DNA of 64,000 bases from Micromonospora pisi (lineage in GTDB: Bacteria > Actinomycetota > Actinomycetes > Mycobacteriales > Micromonosporaceae): assembly GCF_003633685.1 (NCBI RefSeq), contig NZ_RBKT01000001.1:248001-312000 (forward strand), in the 5' to 3' direction. Below are positions 43,618-52,963 of this stretch, in pieces; within the stretch, counting starts at the first letter, position 1; each line of letters starts with the position of its first letter. Position numbers and translations under genes: made by a program. The notes under the pieces are model-generated. The model was not told the DNA's origin and made no database searches. It was given only the letters and a program-made list of their open reading frames with translations.

Positions 43618-44583
43618 TCAGCCGGCCTGGGCGAGCAGCACCGCGAAGAGGTTCTCCTCGTCGCTCCAGCAGCAACGGACCAGGAAATCGGCGCCGGCCA
43701 GCTCCGCCGCTATCCCCGCCGGGCGGAACTTCGCGGAAACCTCGGTACGCATCTCCTCCCCCTCGGCGAAGTCCACCTCGAGGTCGAGCACCCGCACCCG
43801 GCTGGGACGGCACGCTCGCAGCCGCATCTCGATCCACTCCCGCTCCGGGTCCCAGAGCGCCACGTGCTCGAACGCGGACGGGTCGAAATCCGCCCCCAGC
43901 TCACGGTTGACCACTTCGAGCACGTTCCGGTTGAACTCGGCGGTGACCCCGGCGGAGTCGTCGTACGCCGGCACCAGCCGAGCCGGATCCTTCACCAGGT
44001 CGACCCCGAGCAGCAGCCAGTCGCCGGCCTCCAGCGCCGTACGCATCCCCCGCAGGAAGTCCGCGCGCTCGGCGGGCAGCAGGTTGCCGATCGTCCCGCC
44101 CAGGAAGGCCACCAGCCGGCTGCCCCCGGTCGGCAGCCGGTCCAGTTGATGGGTGAAGTCGCCGACGATGCCCCGCACCCGCAACCCCGGATACGCGGCG
44201 GCGATCTCGGCGGTGGACTGGCGCAGTGCGCTGATCGAGACGTCCAACGGCACGAAGGTGCCGAGCCCGCCGTGCCGGGTGAACGCGTCCAGCAGCAGCC
44301 GGGTCTTCTCCGACGATCCCGAACCGAGTTCGATCAGCGTCTTCGCGTCGGTGAGCGCGGCGATCTCGTCGGCGTGCGCGGCCAGGATGGCCCGTTCGGT
44401 CCGGGTCGGGTAGTACTCCGGCAGTCGGGTGATCTCCTCGAACAGCTCGCTGCCCCGGGCGTCGTAGAACCACTTCGGCGGCAGCCACTTCGGTCGCGCG
44501 GTCAGCCCGGTACGGACGTCCTCGCGCAACGCCCGGGCCAGGTCCCGCTCCTCCAGGTAGATCTCCAACGGATCCGCGCTCAC
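43618..44583 (-). CDS. egtD: L-histidine N-alpha-methyltransferase EgtD
   Basis: 321 residues, the exact family length, from a GTG at 44583 that overlaps the EgtC stop (GTGA). LPPKWFYDARGSELFEEITRLPEYYPTRTE opens the family; the SAM site is TLIELGSGSSEKTRLLLDAF and the histidine pocket lies near GTIGNLLPAERADFL and DDSAGVTAEFNRNVL. EgtD makes hercynine (trimethyl-histidine), the first step of ergothioneine synthesis. Last of the four egt genes. Confidence 0.93.
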   Translation of the reverse strand: MSADPLEIYLEERDLARALREDVRTGLTARPKWLPPKWFYDARGSELFEEITRLPEYYPTRTERAILAAHADEIAALTDAKTLIELGSGSSEKTRLLLDAFTRHGGLGTFVPLDVSISALRQSTAEIAAAYPGLRVRGIVGDFTHQLDRLPTGGSRLVAFLGGTIGNLLPAERADFLRGMRTALEAGDWLLLGVDLVKDPARLVPAYDDSAGVTAEFNRNVLEVVNRELGADFDPSAFEHVALWDPEREWIEMRLRACRPSRVRVLDLEVDFAEGEEMRTEVSAKFRPAGIAAELAGADFLVRCCWSDEENLFAVLLAQAG

Positions 44584-45401
44584 ACCAACTCTCCTATCGG
44601 TCGCAGGTGTACGTCGTCGATGGTGGCGACGACCAGGTGGCCGTCGGGTACGCCGGCCCACGCCGGGTCGTCGTCGAGCGGTTCGGAACAGATCAGCGTC
44701 GAACCGGCGCCGGCCCGTACGGAGAGCGCGTGTCCCGCCGCGGAGGCGACCGCCGTACGGCCGTCGGTGAGCAGCAGGTTGAGCCGTGCCCCGGGCGCGG
44801 CGTCGGCGACCGCGCGTACGGTCTCGGCGACCGCCCGCTCCGGTGACGTGCCCGATCGCAGCCGTTGCCGGACCAGCGCCCAGAGCAGTGCCGCGTCGGT
44901 GGGCGCGTCGAGCGTGAGCAGGTCCCGGGTCGGCAGCTCGGCGGCGAGCCCGACGAGGGTGTCCGGCCATCCGGGCACCATCCCGTTGTGGCTGAACAGC
45001 CACCGCCCGTCGCTGAAGGGGGCGGCGGCGGTCTCCACCACCGGCATGCCGACGGTGGCGGACCGGACCGCGGCCAGCACCGCACCGGATCGGGTCGACG
45101 CGGCCAGCGCCGGCAGGGCGGCGTCCGCCCAGATCGGGATCGCCCGCCGGTACCGCGCCGGCTCGCCGGTGCCCGCCCCCGTGCCCGGAGCGGAGCCGGA
45201 ACCGGAGTCGGTCTGCCACCCGGAGTCGGAACCGGTCGCGGTCGCCGGATACCAGGCGACGCCGAAGCCGTCGGCGTTGACCGTGCCGCCGCCACGCATC
45301 TCCCTCGGCGCCCAGGACTGGTGGACCAGCCCGTGCGGCGGGTCGAAGAGCAGCGCCGCCAGCGGCACCGGCGGTCCGAGGTAGACCAGGTGCCGGCACA
45401 T
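44580..45401 (-). CDS. egtC: Gamma-glutamyl-hercynylcysteine sulfoxide hydrolase EgtC
   Basis: 273 residues beginning MCRHLVYLG: after Met removal Cys2 is the N-terminal nucleophile of class II amidotransferase-like hydrolases. The Ntn fold follows (GGTVNADGFGVAWYP, FSHNGMVPGW). A Gly/Ser-rich insertion lies near residues 55-80. EgtC removes glutamate from the sulfoxide made by EgtB. Starts 50 bases after EgtB; its stop overlaps EgtD. Confidence 0.92.
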   Translation of the reverse strand: MCRHLVYLGPPVPLAALLFDPPHGLVHQSWAPREMRGGGTVNADGFGVAWYPATATGSDSGWQTDSGSGSAPGTGAGTGEPARYRRAIPIWADAALPALAASTRSGAVLAAVRSATVGMPVVETAAAPFSDGRWLFSHNGMVPGWPDTLVGLAAELPTRDLLTLDAPTDAALLWALVRQRLRSGTSPERAVAETVRAVADAAPGARLNLLLTDGRTAVASAAGHALSVRAGAGSTLICSEPLDDDPAWAGVPDGHLVVATIDDVHLRPIGELV

Positions 45402-45450
45402 CACCGTACCGCCGTGCTGGTCGCGGGTCGGCCGGGTGCGCGCGTACGAC

Positions 45451-46776
45451 TCACGCGCCGGTCTCCTCCGGCCGGGGATCACGGGCGCAGCGGAACCCGC
45501 TGAAGATCTGGCGCCGGATCGGCAGGTCCCAGTTGCGGAACGTACCCCGGCAGGCGGACCGGTCGGTGCCGAACGAGCCCCCACGCAGCATCCGGTACGA
45601 GTTGCCGAAGAAGACCTCGGAATACTCCTGGTACGGGAAGGCGACGAACCCCGGGTATCCCTCGAACCCACTCGACGTCCACTCCCACACGTCACCGATC
45701 AACTGGTGCACGCCGAGCGGCGACGCCCCGGTCGGATAGGCACCGACCGGCGCCGGCGCCAGGTGCCGCTGGCCCAGATTGGCGTGCTCCGGGGTCGGAT
45801 CGGCGTCGCCCCACGGGTAGCGCCGGGAGCGCCCGGTGGACGGGTCCCAGCGCGCCGCCTTCTCCCACTCCACCTCGGTCGGCAGCCGCTTGCCGGCCCA
45901 GGCCGCGTACGCCTCGGCCTCGTAGAAGCAGACGTGCACCACCGGTTCCTCCATGATCAGCGGTGCGTACCGGCCGAACCGGACGTACCCCCACTCCACC
46001 CCGTCGTGCCGCCAGTGCAGCGGCGCGGTCAGTCCCGCCTCCCGTCGGTGGTCCCAGCCCGGTCCGCTCCACCAGCGCTCGTCGTCGTAGCCGCCGTCGG
46101 CCATGAACGCCAGATACTCACGGTTGGTCACCGGCGCGGCGTCGATGAAGAACTCCGGTACGTCGACCACGTGCGCCGGCCGCTCGTTGTCCAGCGCCCA
46201 CGGGTCGGTCGACGTGCCCACGGTGAACCGACTACCGGGCACCCGTACCTCGCCGGAGACGGATACGGCGGCGGCCGGCGGCGGCGGCGCGGAGAGGGCC
46301 GCCGGCCCGACCCGCAACTGGTGGGTGGCGAGCATCGTCTCGTCGTGCTGCTGTTCGTGCTGGACGATCATCCCGAAGGCGAAGCCCTCCGCCACCAGCC
46401 GGCTGCCGTCGAACCGGATCCCGTCGAGCAGGTCCAGCACCTTGCTCCGCACCGTGGTCAGGTATCCACGTGCCTCGTCCGGGCGGAGCAGCGGCAGCGC
46501 CGGGCGGTCCTTGCGCGGCTGCTTGAACGCGTCGTACAGGTCGTCGATGTCACGCCGGACCGGTTCCCGACCGCCGACGTCACGGACCAGCCACAGCTCC
46601 TCCTGGTTGCCGACGTGGGCCAGATCCCAGACCAGCGGCGACATGATCGGCGAGTGCTGGCGCATCAGTTCGGTCTCGTCGACCACCTCGGTGAGCAACG
46701 TGCTGCGGGACCTGGCCCGCTCCAGCTCACCGGCGATCCGTAGCCGGAGATCCTGGTCCGATCCCGGTGCCGTCAT
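45451..46776 (-). CDS. egtB: Ergothioneine sulfoxide synthase EgtB
   Basis: 441 residues from the ATG at 46776, overlapping the EgtA stop (ATGA). N-terminal DinB-like helical domain gives the iron ligands: WDLAHVGNQEE and QHEQQHDE (His-x3-His-x-Glu). The C-terminal formylglycine-generating-enzyme-like domain has VTNREYLAFM, GKRLPTEVEWEKAARWDP, GDVWEWTSSGF and GFRCARDPR. It joins gamma-glutamylcysteine to hercynine with oxygen. Its substrate is the product of EgtA. Confidence 0.93.
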   Translation of the reverse strand: MTAPGSDQDLRLRIAGELERARSRSTLLTEVVDETELMRQHSPIMSPLVWDLAHVGNQEELWLVRDVGGREPVRRDIDDLYDAFKQPRKDRPALPLLRPDEARGYLTTVRSKVLDLLDGIRFDGSRLVAEGFAFGMIVQHEQQHDETMLATHQLRVGPAALSAPPPPAAAVSVSGEVRVPGSRFTVGTSTDPWALDNERPAHVVDVPEFFIDAAPVTNREYLAFMADGGYDDERWWSGPGWDHRREAGLTAPLHWRHDGVEWGYVRFGRYAPLIMEEPVVHVCFYEAEAYAAWAGKRLPTEVEWEKAARWDPSTGRSRRYPWGDADPTPEHANLGQRHLAPAPVGAYPTGASPLGVHQLIGDVWEWTSSGFEGYPGFVAFPYQEYSEVFFGNSYRMLRGGSFGTDRSACRGTFRNWDLPIRRQIFSGFRCARDPRPEETGA

Positions 46777-48005
46777 GACGTACTCCTGTCCGCGGCGGCC
46801 AGTCGCCGCTGCACGATGTGGGTGATGTCGTCGCGGGTCGCCGGCTCCAGGTCGGTCCGGTCCAGCGCCGCCAGCGCCACCCGCAGTACGGCGGCAGCCG
46901 CCCCGGCCAACGTCGGGTCGGCCAGACCGTGGCGGGCGGCGACGTCCCACTGGTCGAGCACCGGTTCACACGCCTCCCGGGCGAGGTTCAGGGCGGAGTC
47001 GTCGCCGAGCAGCGCGGCGAGCACGCCGACCGGGGCGATCCATTCACCGGGCGGTTGCGCGTCGAGGTAGCGGACCTCCAGGTAGCCGCGCGCCCGTACC
47101 GGTGGGAAGAGGGTGCTGAGGTGGTATTCGAGATCGTCCACGGTCGGCGGCTCGGGCAGGGCGCCCCCGATCCAGTCGCGGAAGGTGATCCCGGCCGGTG
47201 CCCGCCAGTCGCCGTCCGGACGTCGTACGCAGAGCAGCGGCGCGCCCAGCGCGTACGCCGACCAGACGTTGACCGGGTCGGCGCCGGCGCCGGTCGACCT
47301 CCAGGCCGGCCTGGTCCGGGCCGGGTCGATGGCGAACCAGGTGGCCATTCGGGCCGATGCCCAGCCGGTGTCGATGCCGGCGTGGTGCCGCGCCGTGGCG
47401 AAGGCCGCGAGCATCGGTGGGCCGAGCGCGTGGACCGCGTCCCAGCGGGCACCGAACCGCTCCGGGGTGCCGGCGTCGACGCAGACCTGGAGTCCGGCGG
47501 TGCTGTACATCATGGTCCGGCCGGCCGGACCGCGCCGGTCGAAGGCTGCCCGCATCGCGCGGTAGCGGGGCGTCTCGACCGCGGGGCGGGGCGGGCGGTG
47601 CGGGTCGATACCGCTGGTCCCGAGGGTCAGACCGGCGGCGCCGAGAAGCTGACTGAGCTGTTCGATGTCGGCATCGGTGTGGGCGCACAGGGCGCGCAGC
47701 GAGCGGTGCGGGGCGGAGGAGATCTCGACCTGCCCGCCGGGCTCGACACTGACGGTGCCGTGACCCGGCAACGGCGACTGGGCGCCGGCCGGGTCGAGAG
47801 TGGATGGTGCGTGTGGTCCGAGGGCATCCCGTAACCGGTCCGAAGATACCGGCTGTGTGGGGTCGTCGCGGTCGTGGACGGTCCATTCAAGTTCGACGCC
47901 GCTGAGCATCGGTGGACCGGTCTTGAAACAGATCTTCGCCAGGTAACCCTCCGCGTCGGACAGCTCGCGCAGGACCACCGGCGTATCGAGGTCGGCCGGT
48001 ATCAC
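46773..48005 (-). CDS. egtA: Glutamate-cysteine ligase EgtA
   Basis: 410 residues from a GTG at 48005 (GGGGAG nine bases before). GVELEWTVHDRDDP, GGQVEISSAP, MMYSTAGLQVCVDAG and ARGYLEVRYLDAQPPGEW mark the GCS2-type glutamate-cysteine ligase of the EgtA group. It makes gamma-glutamylcysteine for EgtB. First gene of the egtABCD operon. No pyridoxal-phosphate lyase gene (egtE) is in the window. Confidence 0.92.
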   Translation of the reverse strand: MIPADLDTPVVLRELSDAEGYLAKICFKTGPPMLSGVELEWTVHDRDDPTQPVSSDRLRDALGPHAPSTLDPAGAQSPLPGHGTVSVEPGGQVEISSAPHRSLRALCAHTDADIEQLSQLLGAAGLTLGTSGIDPHRPPRPAVETPRYRAMRAAFDRRGPAGRTMMYSTAGLQVCVDAGTPERFGARWDAVHALGPPMLAAFATARHHAGIDTGWASARMATWFAIDPARTRPAWRSTGAGADPVNVWSAYALGAPLLCVRRPDGDWRAPAGITFRDWIGGALPEPPTVDDLEYHLSTLFPPVRARGYLEVRYLDAQPPGEWIAPVGVLAALLGDDSALNLAREACEPVLDQWDVAARHGLADPTLAGAAAAVLRVALAALDRTDLEPATRDDITHIVQRRLAAADRSTS

Positions 48006-48057
48006 GACATCGATCTCCCCTCTTTCGACCGCCTGGATCTACCCATGCCCGTCGTCA

Positions 48058-48087
48058 GACAATCCGACCCTGGCCGGTCGGGTTGTC
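48058..48087. promoter_or_regulatory. Inverted repeat between egtA and kinase gene
   Basis: GACAATCCGACC (48058-48069) and GGTCGGGTTGTC (48076-48087) match in 11 of 12 positions around six bases. It lies between divergent genes, 53 bases before egtA, so an operator is more likely than a terminator. The regulator is unknown. Confidence 0.4.
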
Positions 48088-48200
48088 GGGAGTACCACCT
48101 CTTCGTGTCTACCAGACAAACACCGCCCTCCGGAACGAATCAAACTCACAATCTGGATCAACGGGAGTGGCTTGACTGGCAGTTGGGTACGGAGTGAGGC

Positions 48201-49688
48201 GTGCTGGCCCCCGGTGTCCTCCTCAGTGACCGCTACCGACTCGACGCGCGCCTCGCCACCGGCGGGATGGGCGATGTCTGGCGTGGTACCGACCTCCTGC
48301 TCGGACGCCAGGTGGCGGTGAAGGTGCTGTTGCCGGGGCTGGTCACCGACCCCGGCTTCATCACCCGGTTCCGGGCCGAGGCCCGGATGATGGCCGCTCT
48401 GCACCATCCCGGCATCGTGCAGGTCTACGACTGTGGGGAGGAGCAGCTCACCGCTGACACCCGGGCCGACTACCTGGTCATGGAGTACGTCGCCGGCGAA
48501 CCGCTCGCGCAGCGGATCGAGCGGTCCGGCCGGCTGGGCGTCACGCAGACCATGTCGATGGTGGCGCAGGTGGCACGTGCCCTGCACGCCGCGCACCAGG
48601 CCGGAATCGTGCACCGGGACGTGAAGCCGGGCAACCTGCTGATCCAGCCCGACGGAACCGTGGTCCTGGTCGACTTCGGGGTGGCCCGGTCGTCGGAGAT
48701 GGCCCGGATCACCAGCACCAACGCGGTGCCGGGCACCGCCCTGTACATGGCTCCGGAGCAGGCCGCAGGGCGGCCGGTGTCGGCGGAGACCGACATCTAC
48801 GCCCTCGGCGCGGTGGCGTACCACTGCCTTGCCGGGGAGCCGCCGTACTCGGGCAAGACGCCGGTGGAGGTGGCGATCAAGCACCTGCACGACGAGCCAC
48901 CGGTCCCGCCGGCGGAGCTGCCCGCACCCGTGGCGGCACTGATCAGTCGGGCGTTGGCGAAGGCACCCGGCGACCGCCAGCCGGACGCCGCCGCGCTCGC
49001 GGAGGAGGCCGAGGCCATCCTGACCACGCTTGCCCCCGGGGTCGCCACCGCCACGATCGCGCTGGCCGGTGTCGCGGGATCCCCGGCCGCCGAGGCCGCC
49101 CCCATGGGGCACGCGGGTGTCGAGGGCGGGCAGAGCGCTGGGATCCGGCCGGGAACGTCGCCCGAACTGCCGGTCGTGTCGCCGGGCCGGCCGGCCGGGC
49201 CCGGTGGACCGGCGGTACGTCGCCCGTCGCGGATACGCGCGCTCCTGCTGGCCGGGGCCGGCACCCTGCTCGTCACCGGCGCGCTGGTGGGCGTACTCGG
49301 CTTCGGGCTGGGCGACGGCGGTAAACCGGGCCGGGACCAGCCGGTCACCCCGGTGCCCTCCGGTGCCCCCGCTGCCGGGTCCGACGGAGGCGACGACGAG
49401 GCGGGTGAGGAAAGGACCTCGACACCGGCGCGTACCTCCGAGGGCTCCGCTCCCGCCACCCGGCCGGGCCCGGGCGCCACCGCTTCCGCCGCCCCGTCGG
49501 CTGGCTCGACGCCGAGCGCACGGCCCAGCACGACGACGACCAGTGCCGCACCGCCGAGCACGACGCCGGAGCAGGGGACCCCGGAGCCACCGGCGAGCGA
49601 GGACCCGCCCGCCACCCCCGACGCCCCGGCACAGTCGGGGGCGGCAGCGGGCGAACAAGGAGCCCGATCACCCCTGTTCCAGCACTGA
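48201..49688 (+). CDS. Ser/Thr protein kinase with extracellular Ser/Thr/Pro-rich tail
   Basis: 495 residues, GTG start at 48201. PknB-like kinase domain: glycine loop ATGGMGDVW, Lys41 in VAVKVLL, catalytic HRDVKPGN (Asp140), DFG Asp158, and TSTNAVPGTALYMAPEQ activation loop. One membrane helix near residues 344-368. The outside part is a low-complexity Pro/Ser/Thr/Ala/Gly tail without PASTA repeats, probably wall-spanning. Typical of actinobacterial signalling kinases. Reads divergently from egtA. Targets unknown; polysaccharide genes begin 86 bases later. Confidence 0.9.
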   Translation: MLAPGVLLSDRYRLDARLATGGMGDVWRGTDLLLGRQVAVKVLLPGLVTDPGFITRFRAEARMMAALHHPGIVQVYDCGEEQLTADTRADYLVMEYVAGEPLAQRIERSGRLGVTQTMSMVAQVARALHAAHQAGIVHRDVKPGNLLIQPDGTVVLVDFGVARSSEMARITSTNAVPGTALYMAPEQAAGRPVSAETDIYALGAVAYHCLAGEPPYSGKTPVEVAIKHLHDEPPVPPAELPAPVAALISRALAKAPGDRQPDAAALAEEAEAILTTLAPGVATATIALAGVAGSPAAEAAPMGHAGVEGGQSAGIRPGTSPELPVVSPGRPAGPGGPAVRRPSRIRALLLAGAGTLLVTGALVGVLGFGLGDGGKPGRDQPVTPVPSGAPAAGSDGGDDEAGEERTSTPARTSEGSAPATRPGPGATASAAPSAGSTPSARPSTTTTSAAPPSTTPEQGTPEPPASEDPPATPDAPAQSGAAAGEQGARSPLFQH

Positions 49689-49774
49689 AAGGTTATTAAT
49701 CCCGTTTCACACTTGTGCCGCCATAAGTCGCCCTAAAGTGCGGGTTACCTGGTTACATGCCCTAGGAGCCCCAC

Positions 49775-51037
49775 ATGAGCGTTGAAAAGCTGGTTGTCAT
49801 TGGACAGGGATATGTCGGCTTGCCATTGGCGATCCGCGCGGTCGAGGCCGGCCTCGACGTCGTCGGACTCGATCTGGACGACAGCCGGATCAAACGCCTC
49901 GGCGCCGGGGAGTCCTTCATCGAGGACATCACCACCGCCCGGCTGACCGCCGCGCTCGCCACCGGCCGGTACCGGCCCACCAGCGACTACGGCGACGCCA
50001 AGGACTTCGACGTCTGCGTGATCAGCGTGCCGACACCGCTGCGCGACGGCGCTCCCGACCTCAGCTACGTGGAACACGCCGGCAGCTCGATCGCCCCGTA
50101 CGTCCGGCCCGGCTGCACGGTCGTCCTGGAGTCGACCACCTACCCGGGCACGACCGAGGAGCTGCTGCGCCCACTGCTCGAAGAGGCCACCGGGCTACAG
50201 AGTCCGGGCGACTTCCACCTCGGCTACAGCCCGGAGCGGATCGACCCGGGCAACCCCACCTGGCGACTGGAGAACACACCGAAGGTGGTCTCCGGGGTGG
50301 ACGCGACCGCGCTCGCCCGGGTGGACGGCTTCTACCGGCGGATCGTGGAACAGACGGTCGCGGTCGACTCGACCCGGGTGGCCGAGCTGACCAAACTCAT
50401 CGAGAACACCTTCCGCCAGGTCAACATCGCGCTGATCAACGAGCTGACGATGTGCGCCAGCGAACTCGGCGTCGACGTCTGGCAGGCGATCGACGCGGCG
50501 TCCACGAAACCGTTCGGCTTCATGCCGTTCAAGCCCGGTCCCGGGGTCGGCGGGCACTGCCTGCCGATCGACCCCTGCTACCTCTCCTGGCAGGTCAAAC
50601 GGACGCTGGGGCGGCAGTTCCGGTTCATCGAGCTGGCCAACGACATCAACCACGAGATGCCACAACACGTGGTCCAGCGGCTCATGGTCGGCCTCAACAA
50701 GCAGGGCCGGACCATCAACGGCGCCCGGTTGCTGCTGATCGGGCTCGCCTACAAGAAGAACACCGCCGACATGCGGGACTCCCCCGCCGTGGAGGTGGCC
50801 GCCCGGCTGCGCGCGCTCGGCGCGGACGTACGCGCGGTCGAGCCGTACGCGGAGGCGCACCACATCCCGACCGGGGTGACCGTGGTGGACCTGACCGAGG
50901 CGGAGGTGGACGCGGCCGACGCGGTGCTGATCGTGACCGATCACGACGGGCTGGACTACGAGATGATCGGCCGGTCCGCGAAGTACGTCTTCGACAGTCG
51001 CAACCGGTGCACCGGGCGCGTGGTCGAGCGCCTCTGA
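49775..51037 (+). CDS. Nucleotide-sugar dehydrogenase (UDP-ManNAc/GlcNAc type)
   Basis: 420 residues. GQGYVGLPLAIRAVEAGLDVVGLD binds NAD; the central helical domain has ENTFRQVNIALINELTM and FKPGPGVGGHCLPIDPCY with catalytic Cys; the C-terminal domain has GLAYKKNTADMRDSP. The WecC/VipA-like arrangement suggests oxidation of UDP-ManNAc or UDP-GlcNAc to a uronic acid sugar, though UDP-glucose cannot be ruled out. Starts a group of cell-surface polysaccharide genes. Confidence 0.9.
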   Translation: MSVEKLVVIGQGYVGLPLAIRAVEAGLDVVGLDLDDSRIKRLGAGESFIEDITTARLTAALATGRYRPTSDYGDAKDFDVCVISVPTPLRDGAPDLSYVEHAGSSIAPYVRPGCTVVLESTTYPGTTEELLRPLLEEATGLQSPGDFHLGYSPERIDPGNPTWRLENTPKVVSGVDATALARVDGFYRRIVEQTVAVDSTRVAELTKLIENTFRQVNIALINELTMCASELGVDVWQAIDAASTKPFGFMPFKPGPGVGGHCLPIDPCYLSWQVKRTLGRQFRFIELANDINHEMPQHVVQRLMVGLNKQGRTINGARLLLIGLAYKKNTADMRDSPAVEVAARLRALGADVRAVEPYAEAHHIPTGVTVVDLTEAEVDAADAVLIVTDHDGLDYEMIGRSAKYVFDSRNRCTGRVVERL

Positions 51038-51106
51038 CCCGGCCGGCTCTGGCCGGAGCGGATCAGATCACGCCGAGCGGCGTCGACTCACACGTGCGGA
51101 CGGCGG

Positions 51107-51700
51107 TCAGCGGATCACCAGGCCGAGGGCCTGTGCGATCACCACCGCCTGGGCCGGGTCGATGATCGCACCGCCCAGTTGGGCGGTGCTCGGGTCGAGC
51201 CCGGTCAGGTCACTGCCGCGCAGGTCGCAGCGGACGAGGTTGACACCGTGCAACTGCGCGCCGGAGAGGTCGACGTCGACCAGGGCGGCCTCGGCGCAGT
51301 TGGCCGAGGTGAGGTCGACCTCCCGCATCCGGACGCTGTTGACCGTCACCCCCCGCAGGTCGGCGCCGGGCAGCCCGACAAACGACCAGTCGCCGCCGAC
51401 CACCCGCAACGGGCGCAGCGCGGACTGTGCGAAGGTGCTGCCGACCAGCTTGCAGCCGGTGAACTCGGCCTCGAAGAAGTTGCAGCGGGTGAAGGTGCAC
51501 CGGAGAAACGCCGAGTCGTGGTGCCGGGAAGCGTTGAACTTCACGTTGCCGAAGGTGCAGTCCTGGAACACGGCGCCCCGAGTCGTCGCCTCGGTCAGGT
51601 CGACGTGCAGGAAGGTGCACCCCTGGTAGGTGCGGTCGGTGACCTCGTCGCCATACCAGTCCTCGTTACGGAACGTCTCGCCCTCGATCGTCTCGGCCAC
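51107..51700 (-). CDS. Pentapeptide repeat protein
   Basis: 197 residues from a GTG at 51700. At least a dozen copies of A(D/N)LxX-type repeats (such as CTFLHVDLTEATTRGAVFQD, then CAEAALVDVDLSGAQLHGV) form a right-handed beta-helix. Family members mimic DNA (gyrase protection) or have scaffold roles. No toxin or gyrase gene is near. Function unknown. Confidence 0.84.
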   Translation of the reverse strand: MAETIEGETFRNEDWYGDEVTDRTYQGCTFLHVDLTEATTRGAVFQDCTFGNVKFNASRHHDSAFLRCTFTRCNFFEAEFTGCKLVGSTFAQSALRPLRVVGGDWSFVGLPGADLRGVTVNSVRMREVDLTSANCAEAALVDVDLSGAQLHGVNLVRCDLRGSDLTGLDPSTAQLGGAIIDPAQAVVIAQALGLVIR

Positions 51701-51752
51701 CGCGGCAGCCTAGCGCCGGGGTGCGACAGCGGTGGCGACGCCGGGCCACGGG

Positions 51753-52745
51753 CTAGCCGACCGCGTGGGCCGGCTCCGTCTCCGCGACCGGCTCCGAGGT
51801 CGCGTCCTCGGCATACCTGAACAGACCCTGGTACCACCGCACGGTCTGGGCCAGGCCGTCGTCCAGCGGCACCGGTCGGACCTCGGGGAACAGGGCGGTG
51901 AGCCGGGTGGAGTCCGCCTGCGACTCCCGGACGTCGCCGATCCGGGCGGGGGTGTGTTCAACCTCGACCGGATGCCCGATCAGGGTGGCGAGCTTGCCGA
52001 TCAGGGTCAGCAGTGACACCCGGTTGCCGTACGCGAGATTCACCGGCACGGTCGAGGTGATCCGGTGTACGACCGCGTCCGCGAGCACCTGGGCAACGGT
52101 GCCGACGTAGGTGAAGTCGCGGCTCTGTGCCCCGTCGCCGTGCACGGTCAACGGCTCCCCGCGCAGGGCGGCGTCGACGAAGGCCGGGATGACCGCGGCG
52201 TACGCGTGCCCGACCGACTGCATCGGCCCGTAGACGTTGAAGAATCGCAGCGCCAGCGTCGGTACGCCGAACGCCGAGTGGTACGCCAGCACCTGGGCCT
52301 CGGCGGCGAGCTTGCTGGCCGCGTACGGGCTCATCGGGCGGGTGGCGAGGTCCTCGTGCTTGGGCAGCTCGGCCACGGAGCCGTAGACCGAGGAGGAGGA
52401 GGCGGCGACCAGGTAGGTCCCGGCCCGCCGGCACGCCTCCAGCAGGTAGAGCGTGCCGGTGGCGTTCGCCTCGTGACTGGCCACCGGGTCGGCGAGCGAG
52501 CGGGGCACCGACGGCCGTGCGGCCAGGTGGATGACGGCGTCGACCCCGTCGATCAACTCTGCGAGCAGGGCCCGGTCCAGGATCGAGCCGGTGACGAGCC
52601 TGACCGGCAGATCGTCCAGGTTGGCCGCGAAGCCGGTGCTCAGGTCGTCCAGCGCGATCACCTGTCCGATTTCCGGCCTATCAACCAATTCGCGACAGGT
52701 GTTGGCGCCGATAAAGCCGGCGCCGCCGGTAACGAGGACTCTCAC
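51753..52745 (-). CDS. NAD-dependent sugar epimerase/dehydratase
   Basis: 330 residues from a GTG at 52745 (AGAGAGGGAT before it); longer frames upstream are not used. TGGAGFIGANT binds NAD; SSSSVYGSVAELP has the catalytic Ser/Thr and YAASK the Tyr and Lys; RFFNVYGP and GDGAQSRDFTYV are extended-SDR marks of UDP-sugar 4-epimerases. Divergent from a second epimerase. Likely epimerises a UDP-hexose or UDP-HexNAc for the polysaccharide. Confidence 0.88.
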   Translation of the reverse strand: MRVLVTGGAGFIGANTCRELVDRPEIGQVIALDDLSTGFAANLDDLPVRLVTGSILDRALLAELIDGVDAVIHLAARPSVPRSLADPVASHEANATGTLYLLEACRRAGTYLVAASSSSVYGSVAELPKHEDLATRPMSPYAASKLAAEAQVLAYHSAFGVPTLALRFFNVYGPMQSVGHAYAAVIPAFVDAALRGEPLTVHGDGAQSRDFTYVGTVAQVLADAVVHRITSTVPVNLAYGNRVSLLTLIGKLATLIGHPVEVEHTPARIGDVRESQADSTRLTALFPEVRPVPLDDGLAQTVRWYQGLFRYAEDATSEPVAETEPAHAVG

Positions 52746-52963
52746 CCGATATCCCTCTCTCGTCTGACGAGTTAGACAACCTGGACGTCGGGCCGACATC
52801 GCACTAACCAACTGCTTTGCCGTCAAGATGCCCATAAAACGATCATGTAGGACGAAATCAGCATTCGTCGCCCTGGCGATGGTATATGCCCTATCGTGCT
52901 CAACGGGGCCGATTACCAACGAGACTCGCGGCACGGCGGCGAGCGATACAGAGGGGACGTTTC

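Noticed and set aside
48039-49658. Long frame antisense to the Ser/Thr kinase gene
   Set aside because: Kinase motifs on the plus strand are complete; the minus frame is Arg/Gly shadow protein.
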